Source: Sulfolobus acidocaldarius SUSAZ (GTDB lineage: Archaea; Thermoproteota; Thermoprotei_A; Sulfolobales; Sulfolobaceae). Taken from it: 64,000 bases of DNA. The translations under genes and the position numbers were made by a program. The stretch covers positions 838,621 through 902,620 of the forward strand of contig CP006977.1 of the NCBI GenBank assembly GCA_000508305.1, read 5' to 3'. The stretch's first letter is position 1. The number at the start of each line of letters is the position of its first letter. Below the pieces are notes generated by a model that did no database searches, was not told where the DNA came from, and saw nothing but the letters and a program-made list of their open reading frames with translations. Of this stretch, positions 18,827 to 26,818 are shown one piece after another.

Positions 18827-19548
18827 AAGACCACCCGTGGAGTTAAGTGTTCTCCCCCATCAACATAGATTACCTGTCCTGTGATGAAATCACTCTTTAT
18901 AAGGAAGATTACAGCGCTTACAACTTCCTCCACGTTACCATAGCTCTTCATTGGAACAAGACTCTTTAGACTCTCTAGATAGGAGTAATCTTTCCCTTCA
19001 GGTGGTAGTATCAGCCCAGGGGCAACTCCGTTAACCTGAAAGGAAGGAGATAGTTTTACAGCTAGAGAAACTGTTATGGTCTCCAGTAATTTCTTGCTCA
19101 GGAAGTAGGGATACCTTTCGAAATTATAGCCTGAAATGATTGAGTCTAATATATTGACAATTTTGCCCTTATTCAGCTTCTTAGAGAAGTCAAGGGATAA
19201 TAGTAGGGGCACCCACGAGTTCACTGTTACCACACTGTTAAGAGTTTCCATTGTAACCTCAGAGGCTGGAAATATTGAGGCGTTGTTTATGAGGAAATCT
19301 AGTTTCCCCTCAGTGAATTTTAATGCACTATCTAGAATTTTTCCGTAATCCTTAGACAACTCTCCCTTTACTAACCAACACTTTACCCCAATCCCCTCTA
19401 TCTCTTCCTTTAACTTGAGTGCACTTTCCTCACATGTATTATAATGTAAAACAATGTTAACTCCTTCTTTGGCTAAACCCAAGGCAATGCCTCTTCCAAT
19501 CCTTTTTGCACTACCTGTAATTAATGCCGTTTTTCCCTTAAGATACAC
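18823..19548 (-). CDS. SDR oxidoreductase, pteridine-reductase/FolM-like
   Basis: A 241-residue short-chain dehydrogenase. The nucleotide motif is TGSAKRIGRGIALGLA, the form typical of pteridine reductase PTR1 and FolM rather than the usual TGxxxGIG. NNASIFPAS and the catalytic YFLSK (Tyr-x3-Lys) follow, and NGVAPGLILPP and GQVIYVDGGEHL close the fold. It is translationally coupled to the FolB-FolK fusion by an ATGA overlap. Reduction of dihydro- to tetrahydropterin is therefore the best role, by context and motif. Another SDR activity cannot be excluded. Confidence 0.8.
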   Translation of the reverse strand: MYLKGKTALITGSAKRIGRGIALGLAKEGVNIVLHYNTCEESALKLKEEIEGIGVKCWLVKGELSKDYGKILDSALKFTEGKLDFLINNASIFPASEVTMETLNSVVTVNSWVPLLLSLDFSKKLNKGKIVNILDSIISGYNFERYPYFLSKKLLETITVSLAVKLSPSFQVNGVAPGLILPPEGKDYSYLESLKSLVPMKSYGNVEEVVSAVIFLIKSDFITGQVIYVDGGEHLTPRVVL

Positions 19549-19801
19549 ATTAAATATATGTCATTATAGTTTATATATTAAAGTTAGATAAAATAGTTTT
19601 TTGATAATCTTCTAGAAACATCTAAAAATATTATTTATATACTGGTGAATAATGCGAAAAAATTTGTGATATAAGACGAATTATATTTAGTAATACACCT
19701 TTAAAGAAAAAATAGTGTACAAAAATATTAGAAAATTATATTAACATACTAATTAGATGTAAACCAAAACATTAAATAAAGTCAACTATTAAATATACTT
19801 A

Positions 19802-21193
19802 ATGAGAACAAAAGGAGATTTTCTAAATTCTCTACGAGATAAGAGGAAAGTTTTCTATAGGGGAAAACCTGTAGAAGATATAACTACTCACCCTATATTG
19901 AGTATATCTGCACTTCATGCTTCAAAACTTTTCGAATATGCTGATAGGATGTATGAGGACCCCTCATTAGGTAAGGTAAGTAAATTCTTCAAAAAGCCTA
20001 CATCAACTCAAGACTTGTTGGAGAGACATAAACTAATTTACGATACCACAATATACTGTAACGGAATATTCAACATATCTCAAGCAATAGGGAGTGACGC
20101 AATATTTGCACTCACTATCACTGCAAAACAATTGGACAGAAAATACGGTACAGACTACACTAAAAGAATACAGAAATACCATGAATATGTTACTAAAAAT
20201 GATTTGACAATAGCTACAGCACAGACTGATGTTAAAGGGGATAGGAGTAAAAGACCTTCAGAACAAACAGATCCAGATATGTACGTGAGAATAGTGGATG
20301 TTAAGAGCGATGGTATTGTAGTAAGGGGTGCTAAGGCACATACAACTCAATCTGCTGTGTCAGATGAGATAATTGTAATACCAACTAGGGCTATGAAAGA
20401 TAGTGATAAGGACTACGCCGTAGCTTTCGCAGTCCCTGCTAATGCGCCTGGGTTGAAACTTTATGTGAGACCAATTGACGAAATTGAGGGAAACACTTCA
20501 GCAGTCTTAAGTAAAAAGGACTACGAACTTGAGACCATAACAGTTTTCGATAACGTGTTTGTCCCTTGGGATAGAGTCTTCCTCTTTAAGGAATATGATT
20601 ACGCGGGAAATATTGCCATGTTGTTTGCAACTTATCATAGGTTTACTGCACTGTCCTATAGGTCAGCACTAATCAACTTATTCCTAGGCTCAGCTAGAGT
20701 GATGGCTAAAGCCAATGGAATAGAGAACGAAAAACATGTGAGAGACGATGTAGTTGACCTGATACTCTATAAGGAAATACTCAGGAGTACCGCTATAACT
20801 TCTGCTATTAGCCCTGTAATGTTAGAGGGTGTTGCAGTTCCAAACCCGCTGTATGTAAACGTAGGGAAACTATACTCCAATATGCACTTCCATGACGTGA
20901 TTAAGGACTTAGTTGATGTTGCTGGAGGTATTATCGCTACACTCCCATCACAGGAGGACTTTGATAGTGAAGAGGGTAAGACAATTACCAAGTACCTGAG
21001 AGGAGCTGTAGACGGAGAAGAAAGAGTGAAGATATTGAAGTTGGTTAAAGAGCTTGCAGCTAGTCCTGTAGCGGGTTATCTATTAACTGCAATGGTTCAT
21101 GCAGAGGGATCAATAGAGGCTAGTAAGATAGAGCTGTTCAGAAGTTATGACTATAGGGAAGCAGAGGGCTTAATCAAAAAAATTCTTAGTTGA
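19802..21193 (+). CDS. 4-hydroxyphenylacetate 3-hydroxylase/HpaB-family flavoprotein
   Basis: A 463-residue member of the HpaB/4-hydroxybutyryl-CoA dehydratase family, an acyl-CoA-dehydrogenase-like fold. Seen: GDFLNSLRDKRKVFYRGKPV at the N-terminus, AQTDVKGDRSKRPSEQTDPD, VVRGAKAHTTQSAVSDEI, FDNVFVPWDRVFLF and YHRFTALSYRSAL. The cysteine set that binds 4Fe-4S in 4-hydroxybutyryl-CoA dehydratase is not evident, which favours a flavin monooxygenase acting on a phenolic or similar substrate. ATTAAATAAAG about 25-30 bases upstream of the ATG is its TATA box. It is the first gene of the lipid/acyl region and faces the SDR gene convergently. Confidence 0.75.
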   Translation: MRTKGDFLNSLRDKRKVFYRGKPVEDITTHPILSISALHASKLFEYADRMYEDPSLGKVSKFFKKPTSTQDLLERHKLIYDTTIYCNGIFNISQAIGSDAIFALTITAKQLDRKYGTDYTKRIQKYHEYVTKNDLTIATAQTDVKGDRSKRPSEQTDPDMYVRIVDVKSDGIVVRGAKAHTTQSAVSDEIIVIPTRAMKDSDKDYAVAFAVPANAPGLKLYVRPIDEIEGNTSAVLSKKDYELETITVFDNVFVPWDRVFLFKEYDYAGNIAMLFATYHRFTALSYRSALINLFLGSARVMAKANGIENEKHVRDDVVDLILYKEILRSTAITSAISPVMLEGVAVPNPLYVNVGKLYSNMHFHDVIKDLVDVAGGIIATLPSQEDFDSEEGKTITKYLRGAVDGEERVKILKLVKELAASPVAGYLLTAMVHAEGSIEASKIELFRSYDYREAEGLIKKILS

Positions 21194-21213
21194 TTTTTAA
21201 GTGAATTGCACAT

Positions 21214-21972
21214 TTAAGCAATTCCTCTTTTTATGCTTTCCCCTGCATCTACAACGAATACCTGACCTGTTAATCCCTCTATTTTAAGTATAGCTGTGAC
21301 AAACTCCGCAATGTCCTCTGGCTCCAGCATTTTTCCCATCAGGGTTGTTTTCTCTACAAATTCCTTTTCACTCATGTTCAGTAATTTGTACATACTCTCT
21401 CCTAACTTTGTCTTAACCCATCCTGGAGCTATCGCATTAACCCTTATTTTAGGAGCCAATTCAAGCGCCATATATTTGGTGAGACTTATTACAGCTCCTT
21501 TCATTGCTCCATACATTGAGAGACCATAAGCTGGTAAAACTCCTGCTATTGAGGCTATATTTACTATTTCTCCTCCTTCTCTCATCTCCCTTGCAAATGC
21601 TTGAGAACAATAAACTACAGACTTGAAGTCTACGGAAAAATGTTTTTCAATTAGCTTATCATCTGCGTTCATGAACAGGGAGAATAGTCCTAGTCCAGCA
21701 TTGTTTACTAATATATCTACAACACCAAACCTGTCTAGAGTGTTTTTTAGAAGTGTCTCGCAACCCTCCTTAGTCCCTACATCAGCTAAAACTCCTATGG
21801 CATCTCCACCAGTTTTCTTTACCATTTCTACGGTCTCATTAACTTCTTCTGCTCTCTTCTTGGCATTTATCACTATTTTACTACCCTCCTGGGCTAACCT
21901 TAATGCTATGGCTCTACCTATACCTCTACCAGAACCCGTCACAACTACTACTTTGTCTTTAAGCGAGTACAT
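21214..21972 (-). CDS. SDR, 3-oxoacyl (FabG-like) reductase
   Basis: A 252-residue classical short-chain dehydrogenase: TGSGRGIGRAIALRLA cofactor loop, VLADVGT, NNAGLGLFS, NIASIAGVLPAYG, catalytic YGAMK, NAIAPGWVKTKLG and the C-terminal GQVFVVDAGES. The close match to FabG suggests reversible reduction of 3-oxoacyl-CoA. This organism lacks the bacterial ACP-based system as far as is known, so a CoA-linked substrate is likely. Its place at the left edge of the acyl-CoA cluster supports a lipid role; a general alcohol dehydrogenase is the alternative. Confidence 0.8.
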   Translation of the reverse strand: MYSLKDKVVVVTGSGRGIGRAIALRLAQEGSKIVINAKKRAEEVNETVEMVKKTGGDAIGVLADVGTKEGCETLLKNTLDRFGVVDILVNNAGLGLFSLFMNADDKLIEKHFSVDFKSVVYCSQAFAREMREGGEIVNIASIAGVLPAYGLSMYGAMKGAVISLTKYMALELAPKIRVNAIAPGWVKTKLGESMYKLLNMSEKEFVEKTTLMGKMLEPEDIAEFVTAILKIEGLTGQVFVVDAGESIKRGIA

Positions 21973-22047
21973 AAATTACATTATGAGTCTTCATAAATAA
22001 ATTTTATTAATCAAAAAGATACTTAAAAATGTACCGTAGTTTTTCTC

Positions 22048-22968
22048 TCACTTAAACATGTCTTTAAGTAATGCTCCAATCATCACTGTTACTTGACGTG
22101 ATGTTCTTGGTGAACCCAAAAATGCATGAACATTGCCATTTACTCTAAAACTTAATGTTGGGACACCAGATTCCATTAGTCTATAGGCATAGGCTTCTCC
22201 CTGATCCCTTAAAGGATCATATTCTGCAGTAACAACTATAGCCTGGGGTAAGTTAGATAGGTCCTCTGCAATTAATGGTGAAAATAATGGATTGTATAGG
22301 TCCTTCTCATCTCTTATGTACATTTTAACGCCATAATCTACCGGTAAATTGATGTCAAGAAAGTACCCTTTCCTATACCTGTTCATAGATTTTGACGCGA
22401 GATCAAGGTATACGAAAGGAACCACAGGTATCTGTGCTGTCAATTTTAACTTATTGTCTCTAGCCAACAATGAAGTAGCAGCCACCAGATTACCTCCAGC
22501 ACTTATTCCAAATGTTGCAATCTTATCCTTATCAATACCAAGCTCTCCCGCATTATCTCTTGCCCATATTATAGCGTTGAAACAGTCATAGACTGCAGTC
22601 GGAAATTTATATTCAGGTGCAAGTCTATAGTCTACTGATATTACTGTACACTCACATGAGTTTGAAAGAATTCTTGAGATAGCATCTTCAGTCTCTATAC
22701 TCCCTAATATCCATGCCCCTCCATGAAAGTGCATTACCAGTCCGCTGTTGGTTCTTTTTAGGGGAGAATATATTCTAATTGGTAACTCATAATCCTCTAA
22801 CTTTATTTTCATGTCTCTAGTTTCTCCCACCGGATCCTTTGGCACAGCCTTTGCCAACAACTCATTTACTTTATATCTTATTTCCTGGAACTGATATTTG
22901 GTGAAATCTATTATATTAGCCTTATAATAAACTTGAAGAAAATTCCTCACTTCTGGGTCCAATGGCAT
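22048..22968 (-). CDS. HSL-family carboxylesterase
   Basis: A 306-residue hormone-sensitive-lipase-type esterase. I start it at the ATG 22968 (MPLDPEVRNFLQ), which aligns with the paralogue at 35927-36844 (MPLDPTIKKLL). The longer frame to 23082 would overlap the next gene. Motifs: oxyanion HGGAWILGS, nucleophile elbow GISAGGN, acid in EYDPLRDQGEAYAYRL, His in VNGNVHAFLG. It would release acyl chains from esters, feeding the beta-oxidation genes nearby. No signal peptide is seen, so it acts in the cytoplasm. Esterases from this S. acidocaldarius cluster have been identified experimentally (established knowledge, recalled). Confidence 0.9.
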   Translation of the reverse strand: MPLDPEVRNFLQVYYKANIIDFTKYQFQEIRYKVNELLAKAVPKDPVGETRDMKIKLEDYELPIRIYSPLKRTNSGLVMHFHGGAWILGSIETEDAISRILSNSCECTVISVDYRLAPEYKFPTAVYDCFNAIIWARDNAGELGIDKDKIATFGISAGGNLVAATSLLARDNKLKLTAQIPVVPFVYLDLASKSMNRYRKGYFLDINLPVDYGVKMYIRDEKDLYNPLFSPLIAEDLSNLPQAIVVTAEYDPLRDQGEAYAYRLMESGVPTLSFRVNGNVHAFLGSPRTSRQVTVMIGALLKDMFK

Positions 22969-23017
22969 AACGTCTAATTTTAGTTGATAGCATAAAAAAT
23001 TAATCCAAATAATTAAC

Positions 23018-24190
23018 TTACCTACTAATTTGTGTTTTATAAACCCTAGAGTATATTGCTGATACCACAGGAATTGATACATCTACCTTACAGTGGGAAC
23101 CATTGTAGACGTCCAGATGACCATATTTCTCTAAAAGTATCATACTGTAAGGACGATTTCCAGGGAAGGGATTATTGCTCAACCTACCAGCCGATAATCC
23201 AAACCCACTTATTATATCTAAGATAGGTAAGGATATTTTGCCGTACATGTTGTCAAAATCATATTTTAGGTATGGACATTCTTTCCAGTCTAACATAGTC
23301 TGAGTTTCGAGGTATATCCTTATTGGCCAATATCTGTCAAAGGTGGACATTGTGTGCACTAACACTCTCGGATCATTATATCCTGCATATACGTTTGTTA
23401 GTAATCCCGGACCCCAACCAGAATAAAGGGTAAAAGTTGCCCATTCCAATATGTTATTCCATTTTTCGCCGGTTATTGGATTGATTCTTGGCTCGAGAGG
23501 TTCGCCTGTAGTAGGGTTTAATGGTGGTGCATTAGGATTCTTATCGATATACTTAAAGAGGAAGAGAGCCCCCTTTATACCTCCAACTTCAATTGCCCAA
23601 CTCTTGGTACTCTTGATTTTCTCTAAGAGACCATCAAAATCGAGGGAATTAGTAGGTTGTCTTAGAATAGGTCCCCCATCAAGTAAAATTAGACTCTCCA
23701 AGTCCTCAGGGAATAGAGTTGCAAAATTTACTGTGGCTAAACCTCCGAAGCTTTCACCAGCTAAGAAGACCCTTTTAAATGAAGATATCTCCTTGATAAA
23801 CTCTACAACCTCTTTAATGTCATTTATCCATTGTTCCCATCCCCAATCAAGCATGAAGTCGAACTCACTGGGGTCTTTCTCAGGAGTCAGGAAGTGAGTC
23901 CTGTAATCCATTAAATAAACATCAATACACCTATTAGCCCAGAAGAAAGGCTCATCAATGTCTTCATTCCTCTTCCAATCATCATCCACCGTATTGGCAG
24001 ATAACTGCTCACCGTTACTCCATGTTCCCGGAAGTATCAGGAGAGATGCTATGGGTTTGCACTCCTCTTTGACAAGTCTATGAACACCGATAGTCCCTAA
24101 GGGTGGCGTTTTTGACTCCTTCGTCCAATAATAGTGTTTTAAATTGGGATAATCCTTACACTTGTACTCTTGCCTCAAACTCCATGTCAT
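23018..24190 (-). CDS. alpha/beta hydrolase, putative esterase/lipase
   Basis: A 390-residue alpha/beta hydrolase with nucleophile elbow LAGESFGGLATV, an oxyanion region LLILPGTWSNGEQ, an acidic strand LPILDIISGFG and a candidate His in LLEKYGHLDVYNGSH. A long cap-like insertion (residues about 180-290) with repeated Pro-rich segments (NPNAPPLNPTTGEPLEP) sets it apart from the HSL type. It is followed after 49 bases by the HSL esterase gene, so they may be cotranscribed. The substrate is unknown; a role in acyl-ester hydrolysis is inferred from the neighbours. Confidence 0.75.
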   Translation of the reverse strand: MTWSLRQEYKCKDYPNLKHYYWTKESKTPPLGTIGVHRLVKEECKPIASLLILPGTWSNGEQLSANTVDDDWKRNEDIDEPFFWANRCIDVYLMDYRTHFLTPEKDPSEFDFMLDWGWEQWINDIKEVVEFIKEISSFKRVFLAGESFGGLATVNFATLFPEDLESLILLDGGPILRQPTNSLDFDGLLEKIKSTKSWAIEVGGIKGALFLFKYIDKNPNAPPLNPTTGEPLEPRINPITGEKWNNILEWATFTLYSGWGPGLLTNVYAGYNDPRVLVHTMSTFDRYWPIRIYLETQTMLDWKECPYLKYDFDNMYGKISLPILDIISGFGLSAGRLSNNPFPGNRPYSMILLEKYGHLDVYNGSHCKVDVSIPVVSAIYSRVYKTQISR

Positions 24191-24314
24191 AATTAAATTA
24201 TTCTTCGGGTTGTTTATATTTCTTGATTAAAATTAAACTACTTCATTTATTAAATGTATTTGTGTAAATAATCTTCTTTACTATAATCTCACCACAAGAG
24301 CTAACACTGAGCTG

Positions 24315-24354
24315 ACCTTTTAACTACAATGATAGTCGACTCAAAAATCAAGTA
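24315..24354. repeat. 40-base direct repeat, distal copy
   Basis: This copy is identical over 40 bases to 24766-24805. It contains the palindrome AGTCGACT (24334-24341). It is probably a duplicated promoter/operator of the regulator; the insertion of a hairpin element 5 bases downstream separates it from any gene. Confidence 0.65.
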
Positions 24355-24358
24355 TCGT

Positions 24359-24399
24359 CTGACTTCCTATCCGCCCTGAAGGGGAGGCTTTCCTCATCA
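24359..24399 (-). repeat. IS605-type solo hairpin (reverse orientation)
   Basis: On the minus strand it reads ATGATGAGGAAAGCC, then a hairpin core CCCCTTCAGGGCGG with one change from the consensus, then ATAGGAAGTCAG. It matches the solo repeats elsewhere in the window and lies 4 bases after the distal 40-base repeat. Confidence 0.7.
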
Positions 24400-24765
24400 T
24401 GCAACCGGTATATGGGCTCTCAAATAAGAACTTTAAATGCTAGGGTATATCTTGATCTGACAGACTTCAAACATATAACAATTTTCCTAGAGTAATTCAC
24501 TACATTCAATATAGACTTTCCGCTCCAAGTGACTGATGCTATTATGTTCTTCCAGACTTTCTCCTTTTGAAGATAGGTTAGAAGAAAGCCTCTTCATAAG
24601 CCTTTCACATCAAATTACCAACATAGCTATCTTCACTTGAGCTTTTTTATATCTCTTCATCAAAATTAAACTATTTGTTTTATTCATTATATCTTAATGT
24701 ATTTTTGCAAATAATCTTCTTTACTCTAATCAATAAAATTAGCGGAGAAGTTTATTATCGAGTAT

Positions 24766-24805
24766 ACCTTTTAACTACAATGATAGTCGACTCAAAAATC
24801 AAGTA
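24766..24805. repeat. 40-base direct repeat, proximal copy (fadR leader)
   Basis: The second copy of the 40-base repeat ends 14 bases before the TetR start codon and includes AGTCGACT at 24785-24792. Just upstream is TCGAGTATACC. The position at the promoter/start region makes it a candidate autoregulatory site. Confidence 0.55.
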
Positions 24806-24819
24806 GTAAAGGTGGTGTA

Positions 24820-25407
24820 ATGTATAGGGCTCCTAAAACTGAAAAAGGGAAGGAATCGTTAAATAAAATATTAGACGCATCTGTTGAGCTAATTGCTGAC
24901 AAGGGTTTTCTAAGCACTAGTATAAACGATATTACAAGCAAGGCTGGAGTTGCTTACGGTCTTTTCTATTTTTACTTTAAGAGTAAGCATGACATCTTAG
25001 ATGAGATAATAAGGCAGTTCAACAGAAATATGAGATATTATTTGAAAACATATACACAGAACCTAGATAGTAGGATTGATGTGGAAAAAGTTGGGATGAA
25101 GAAATTCTTAGAGTGGATGAACGAGAACAAGAAGTATTATAAGATATTTATTGAGACACAAGTCCATAGACCTGACATATATAAGTGGCACTTCATGAAG
25201 CTAGCCGAGAGATACACTACAGGTCTTACAGAGGCAATGAGGAGGGGTGAGATAATAAATGTAGACCCTGAGTTACTGTCTTACGTTCTAATCGGTATAG
25301 CCCATATGCTTGGTAAAAGGTACGTCTTGTGGAGTAACTCTGGGCTCACATTAAAACAGCAGAGGGATCTGGACTTAATTATAGAAAATATGTTGACACC
25401 AAGGTAA
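24820..25407 (+). CDS. fadR: TetR-family regulator FadR of lipid metabolism
   Basis: A 195-residue repressor. Residues about 10-58 are the TetR helix-turn-helix (NKILDASVELIADKGF, then INDITSKAGVAYGLFYFYFK). The rest is the all-helical ligand and dimer domain. GGTGGTG lies 4-10 bases before the ATG and serves as ribosome-binding site, so this gene has a leader, unlike most here. In S. acidocaldarius the TetR protein of this cluster represses the beta-oxidation genes and is released by acyl-CoA (established knowledge, recalled). Gene order supports that identity. It is preceded by a duplicated control region. Confidence 0.85.
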   Translation: MYRAPKTEKGKESLNKILDASVELIADKGFLSTSINDITSKAGVAYGLFYFYFKSKHDILDEIIRQFNRNMRYYLKTYTQNLDSRIDVEKVGMKKFLEWMNENKKYYKIFIETQVHRPDIYKWHFMKLAERYTTGLTEAMRRGEIINVDPELLSYVLIGIAHMLGKRYVLWSNSGLTLKQQRDLDLIIENMLTPR

Positions 25408-25605
25408 TTGTCATTGTTTTTATATATTTCGTACACATGATAGTAACTATCTTTTTTTGATAGCTTTTCCTTTTACTCCATATCCTCACTACTGTTCACT
25501 TGACATGAAAGGGAATGGAGAAGTTTTTAGGTTTCATATTTTTCATTAATTAGTGATGTTGGTTTTCAAAAAAGATTATATATTAGATCTAAAGTAATTC
25601 AGTAT

Positions 25606-26727
25606 ATGGGCGAAGAAGATAAAGAGTTAGAGGAGTATAGGAATAAGGTCAGAGAGTGGATTCGCAAGAACGTACCTGAAGAGATAAAGGAAAAGGGAGA
25701 TATGGCGCCAGTTGAGGTCTTAAAGAGCTGGCAGAGGAAAATATATGAGGCAGGCTATCTTGGTGTCTCATGGCCCAAGGAATATGGTGGTTGGGGAGAC
25801 AGTCCCATAAAGGAGATTATTGTTAGAGAGGAATTTGCTAAAGCAGGAGTTCCTTATGCTACAATAGGTTTAGGAGTATCGGTCACAGGTCCTGCAATTT
25901 TGAACAACGGAAATGAAGAGCAGAAGAAAAAACACATAAGGAGAATCCTTACAGCGGAAGATATATGGTGTCAAGGGTTTTCTGAGCCCCACGCGGGATC
26001 AGATTTAGCTGCAATCAGAACTAAGATAGAGGATAAGGGCGATCATTATGAAGTAAATGGGCAGAAGATATGGAGTAGCTATGCTCATCTGGCTAATTAC
26101 TGTCTTCTGCTAGGAAGGACAGGAGACCCCTCTGAAAGGCACAAAGGGCTAACAATGCTCATAGTAGATATGAGAAGCGAGGGGATAAAAGTTAGCCCTA
26201 TCAAGCAGATAACTGGAAGATCAGAGTTTAACACGGTATATTTCAATCAAGTAAAGGTGCCTAAGGAAAATGTTGTAGGTAGGGTAGGAGAAGGATGGAG
26301 AGTGGCTATGTCAACACTGAATTACGAAAGACTAAATATAGGTACAATTCTATTCGCAGTCGAGAGGATAATCAGAGATCTTGTGAACACTGGCTATAAG
26401 GGAGAATCCTTAATCAATACAGCTGAAGATATAATTGCCCTGAAAGCCTTTTACAAGAGAATATTGGAGAGAATGAAAAAGGGATATATAGCTGGTCCAG
26501 AGGCTGCCATGATTAAGTTAGTAGCTTCTGAGTCAATGCAAAAAGTCTATGAGAGTGCATTCAATACCATGGGTCCAGAGGCTCTGGTGGTAGAACGTAA
26601 ACCTGGTTTCAGACCTGAAATAGTTTACGGACTATTAGCTTCAAGGTCAATTACTATTGCAGGAGGAACGTCGGAAATATTAAGAAACCTGCTCGGAGAG
26701 GTCGTGCTAGGATTACCTAAAGGATAA
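25606..26727 (+). CDS. acyl-CoA dehydrogenase
   Basis: A 373-residue FAD enzyme making trans-2-enoyl-CoA. Motifs: GWGDSPIKEIIVREEF, the flavin-contact stretch CQGFSEPHAGSDLAAIRT, GQKIWSSYAHLANYC, VGRVGEGWRVAMSTLNYER and the C-terminal ITIAGGTSEILRN. At the position where medium-chain enzymes carry the catalytic Glu (YEGT) this one has AGGT, so its base must come from elsewhere, as in other FadE-like branches. GATTATATATTAG about 20-30 bases before the ATG is the TATA box, giving a leaderless mRNA. It is the first gene after fadR. Confidence 0.9.
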   Translation: MGEEDKELEEYRNKVREWIRKNVPEEIKEKGDMAPVEVLKSWQRKIYEAGYLGVSWPKEYGGWGDSPIKEIIVREEFAKAGVPYATIGLGVSVTGPAILNNGNEEQKKKHIRRILTAEDIWCQGFSEPHAGSDLAAIRTKIEDKGDHYEVNGQKIWSSYAHLANYCLLLGRTGDPSERHKGLTMLIVDMRSEGIKVSPIKQITGRSEFNTVYFNQVKVPKENVVGRVGEGWRVAMSTLNYERLNIGTILFAVERIIRDLVNTGYKGESLINTAEDIIALKAFYKRILERMKKGYIAGPEAAMIKLVASESMQKVYESAFNTMGPEALVVERKPGFRPEIVYGLLASRSITIAGGTSEILRNLLGEVVLGLPKG

Positions 26728-26818
26728 TGAGGTACATAAGGAACTAGATAACTAAAAAATATGTTTTTATTCCTTTACATTTTCTGCGTACTTAAGAAGA
26801 GAGATAAAAAATGATTAT

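Larger units (their letters stand above)
24191..24819. other. 629-base regulatory region ahead of the TetR gene, with duplication
   Basis: No gene is visible. Two related segments, about 24225-24354 and 24649-24805, share blocks in the same order: AAAATTAAACTA, then AAATAATCTTCTTTACT, then a 40-base identical block. A solo IS605-type hairpin lies directly after the first. The 250 bases between 24400 and 24649 show no open frame. The second copy runs straight into the ribosome-binding site and start of the TetR gene. Confidence 0.6.

Noticed and set aside
22969-23082. N-terminal extension of the HSL esterase
   Set aside because: It would overlap the hydrolase gene upstream and has no match to the paralogue, which begins at MPLDP.
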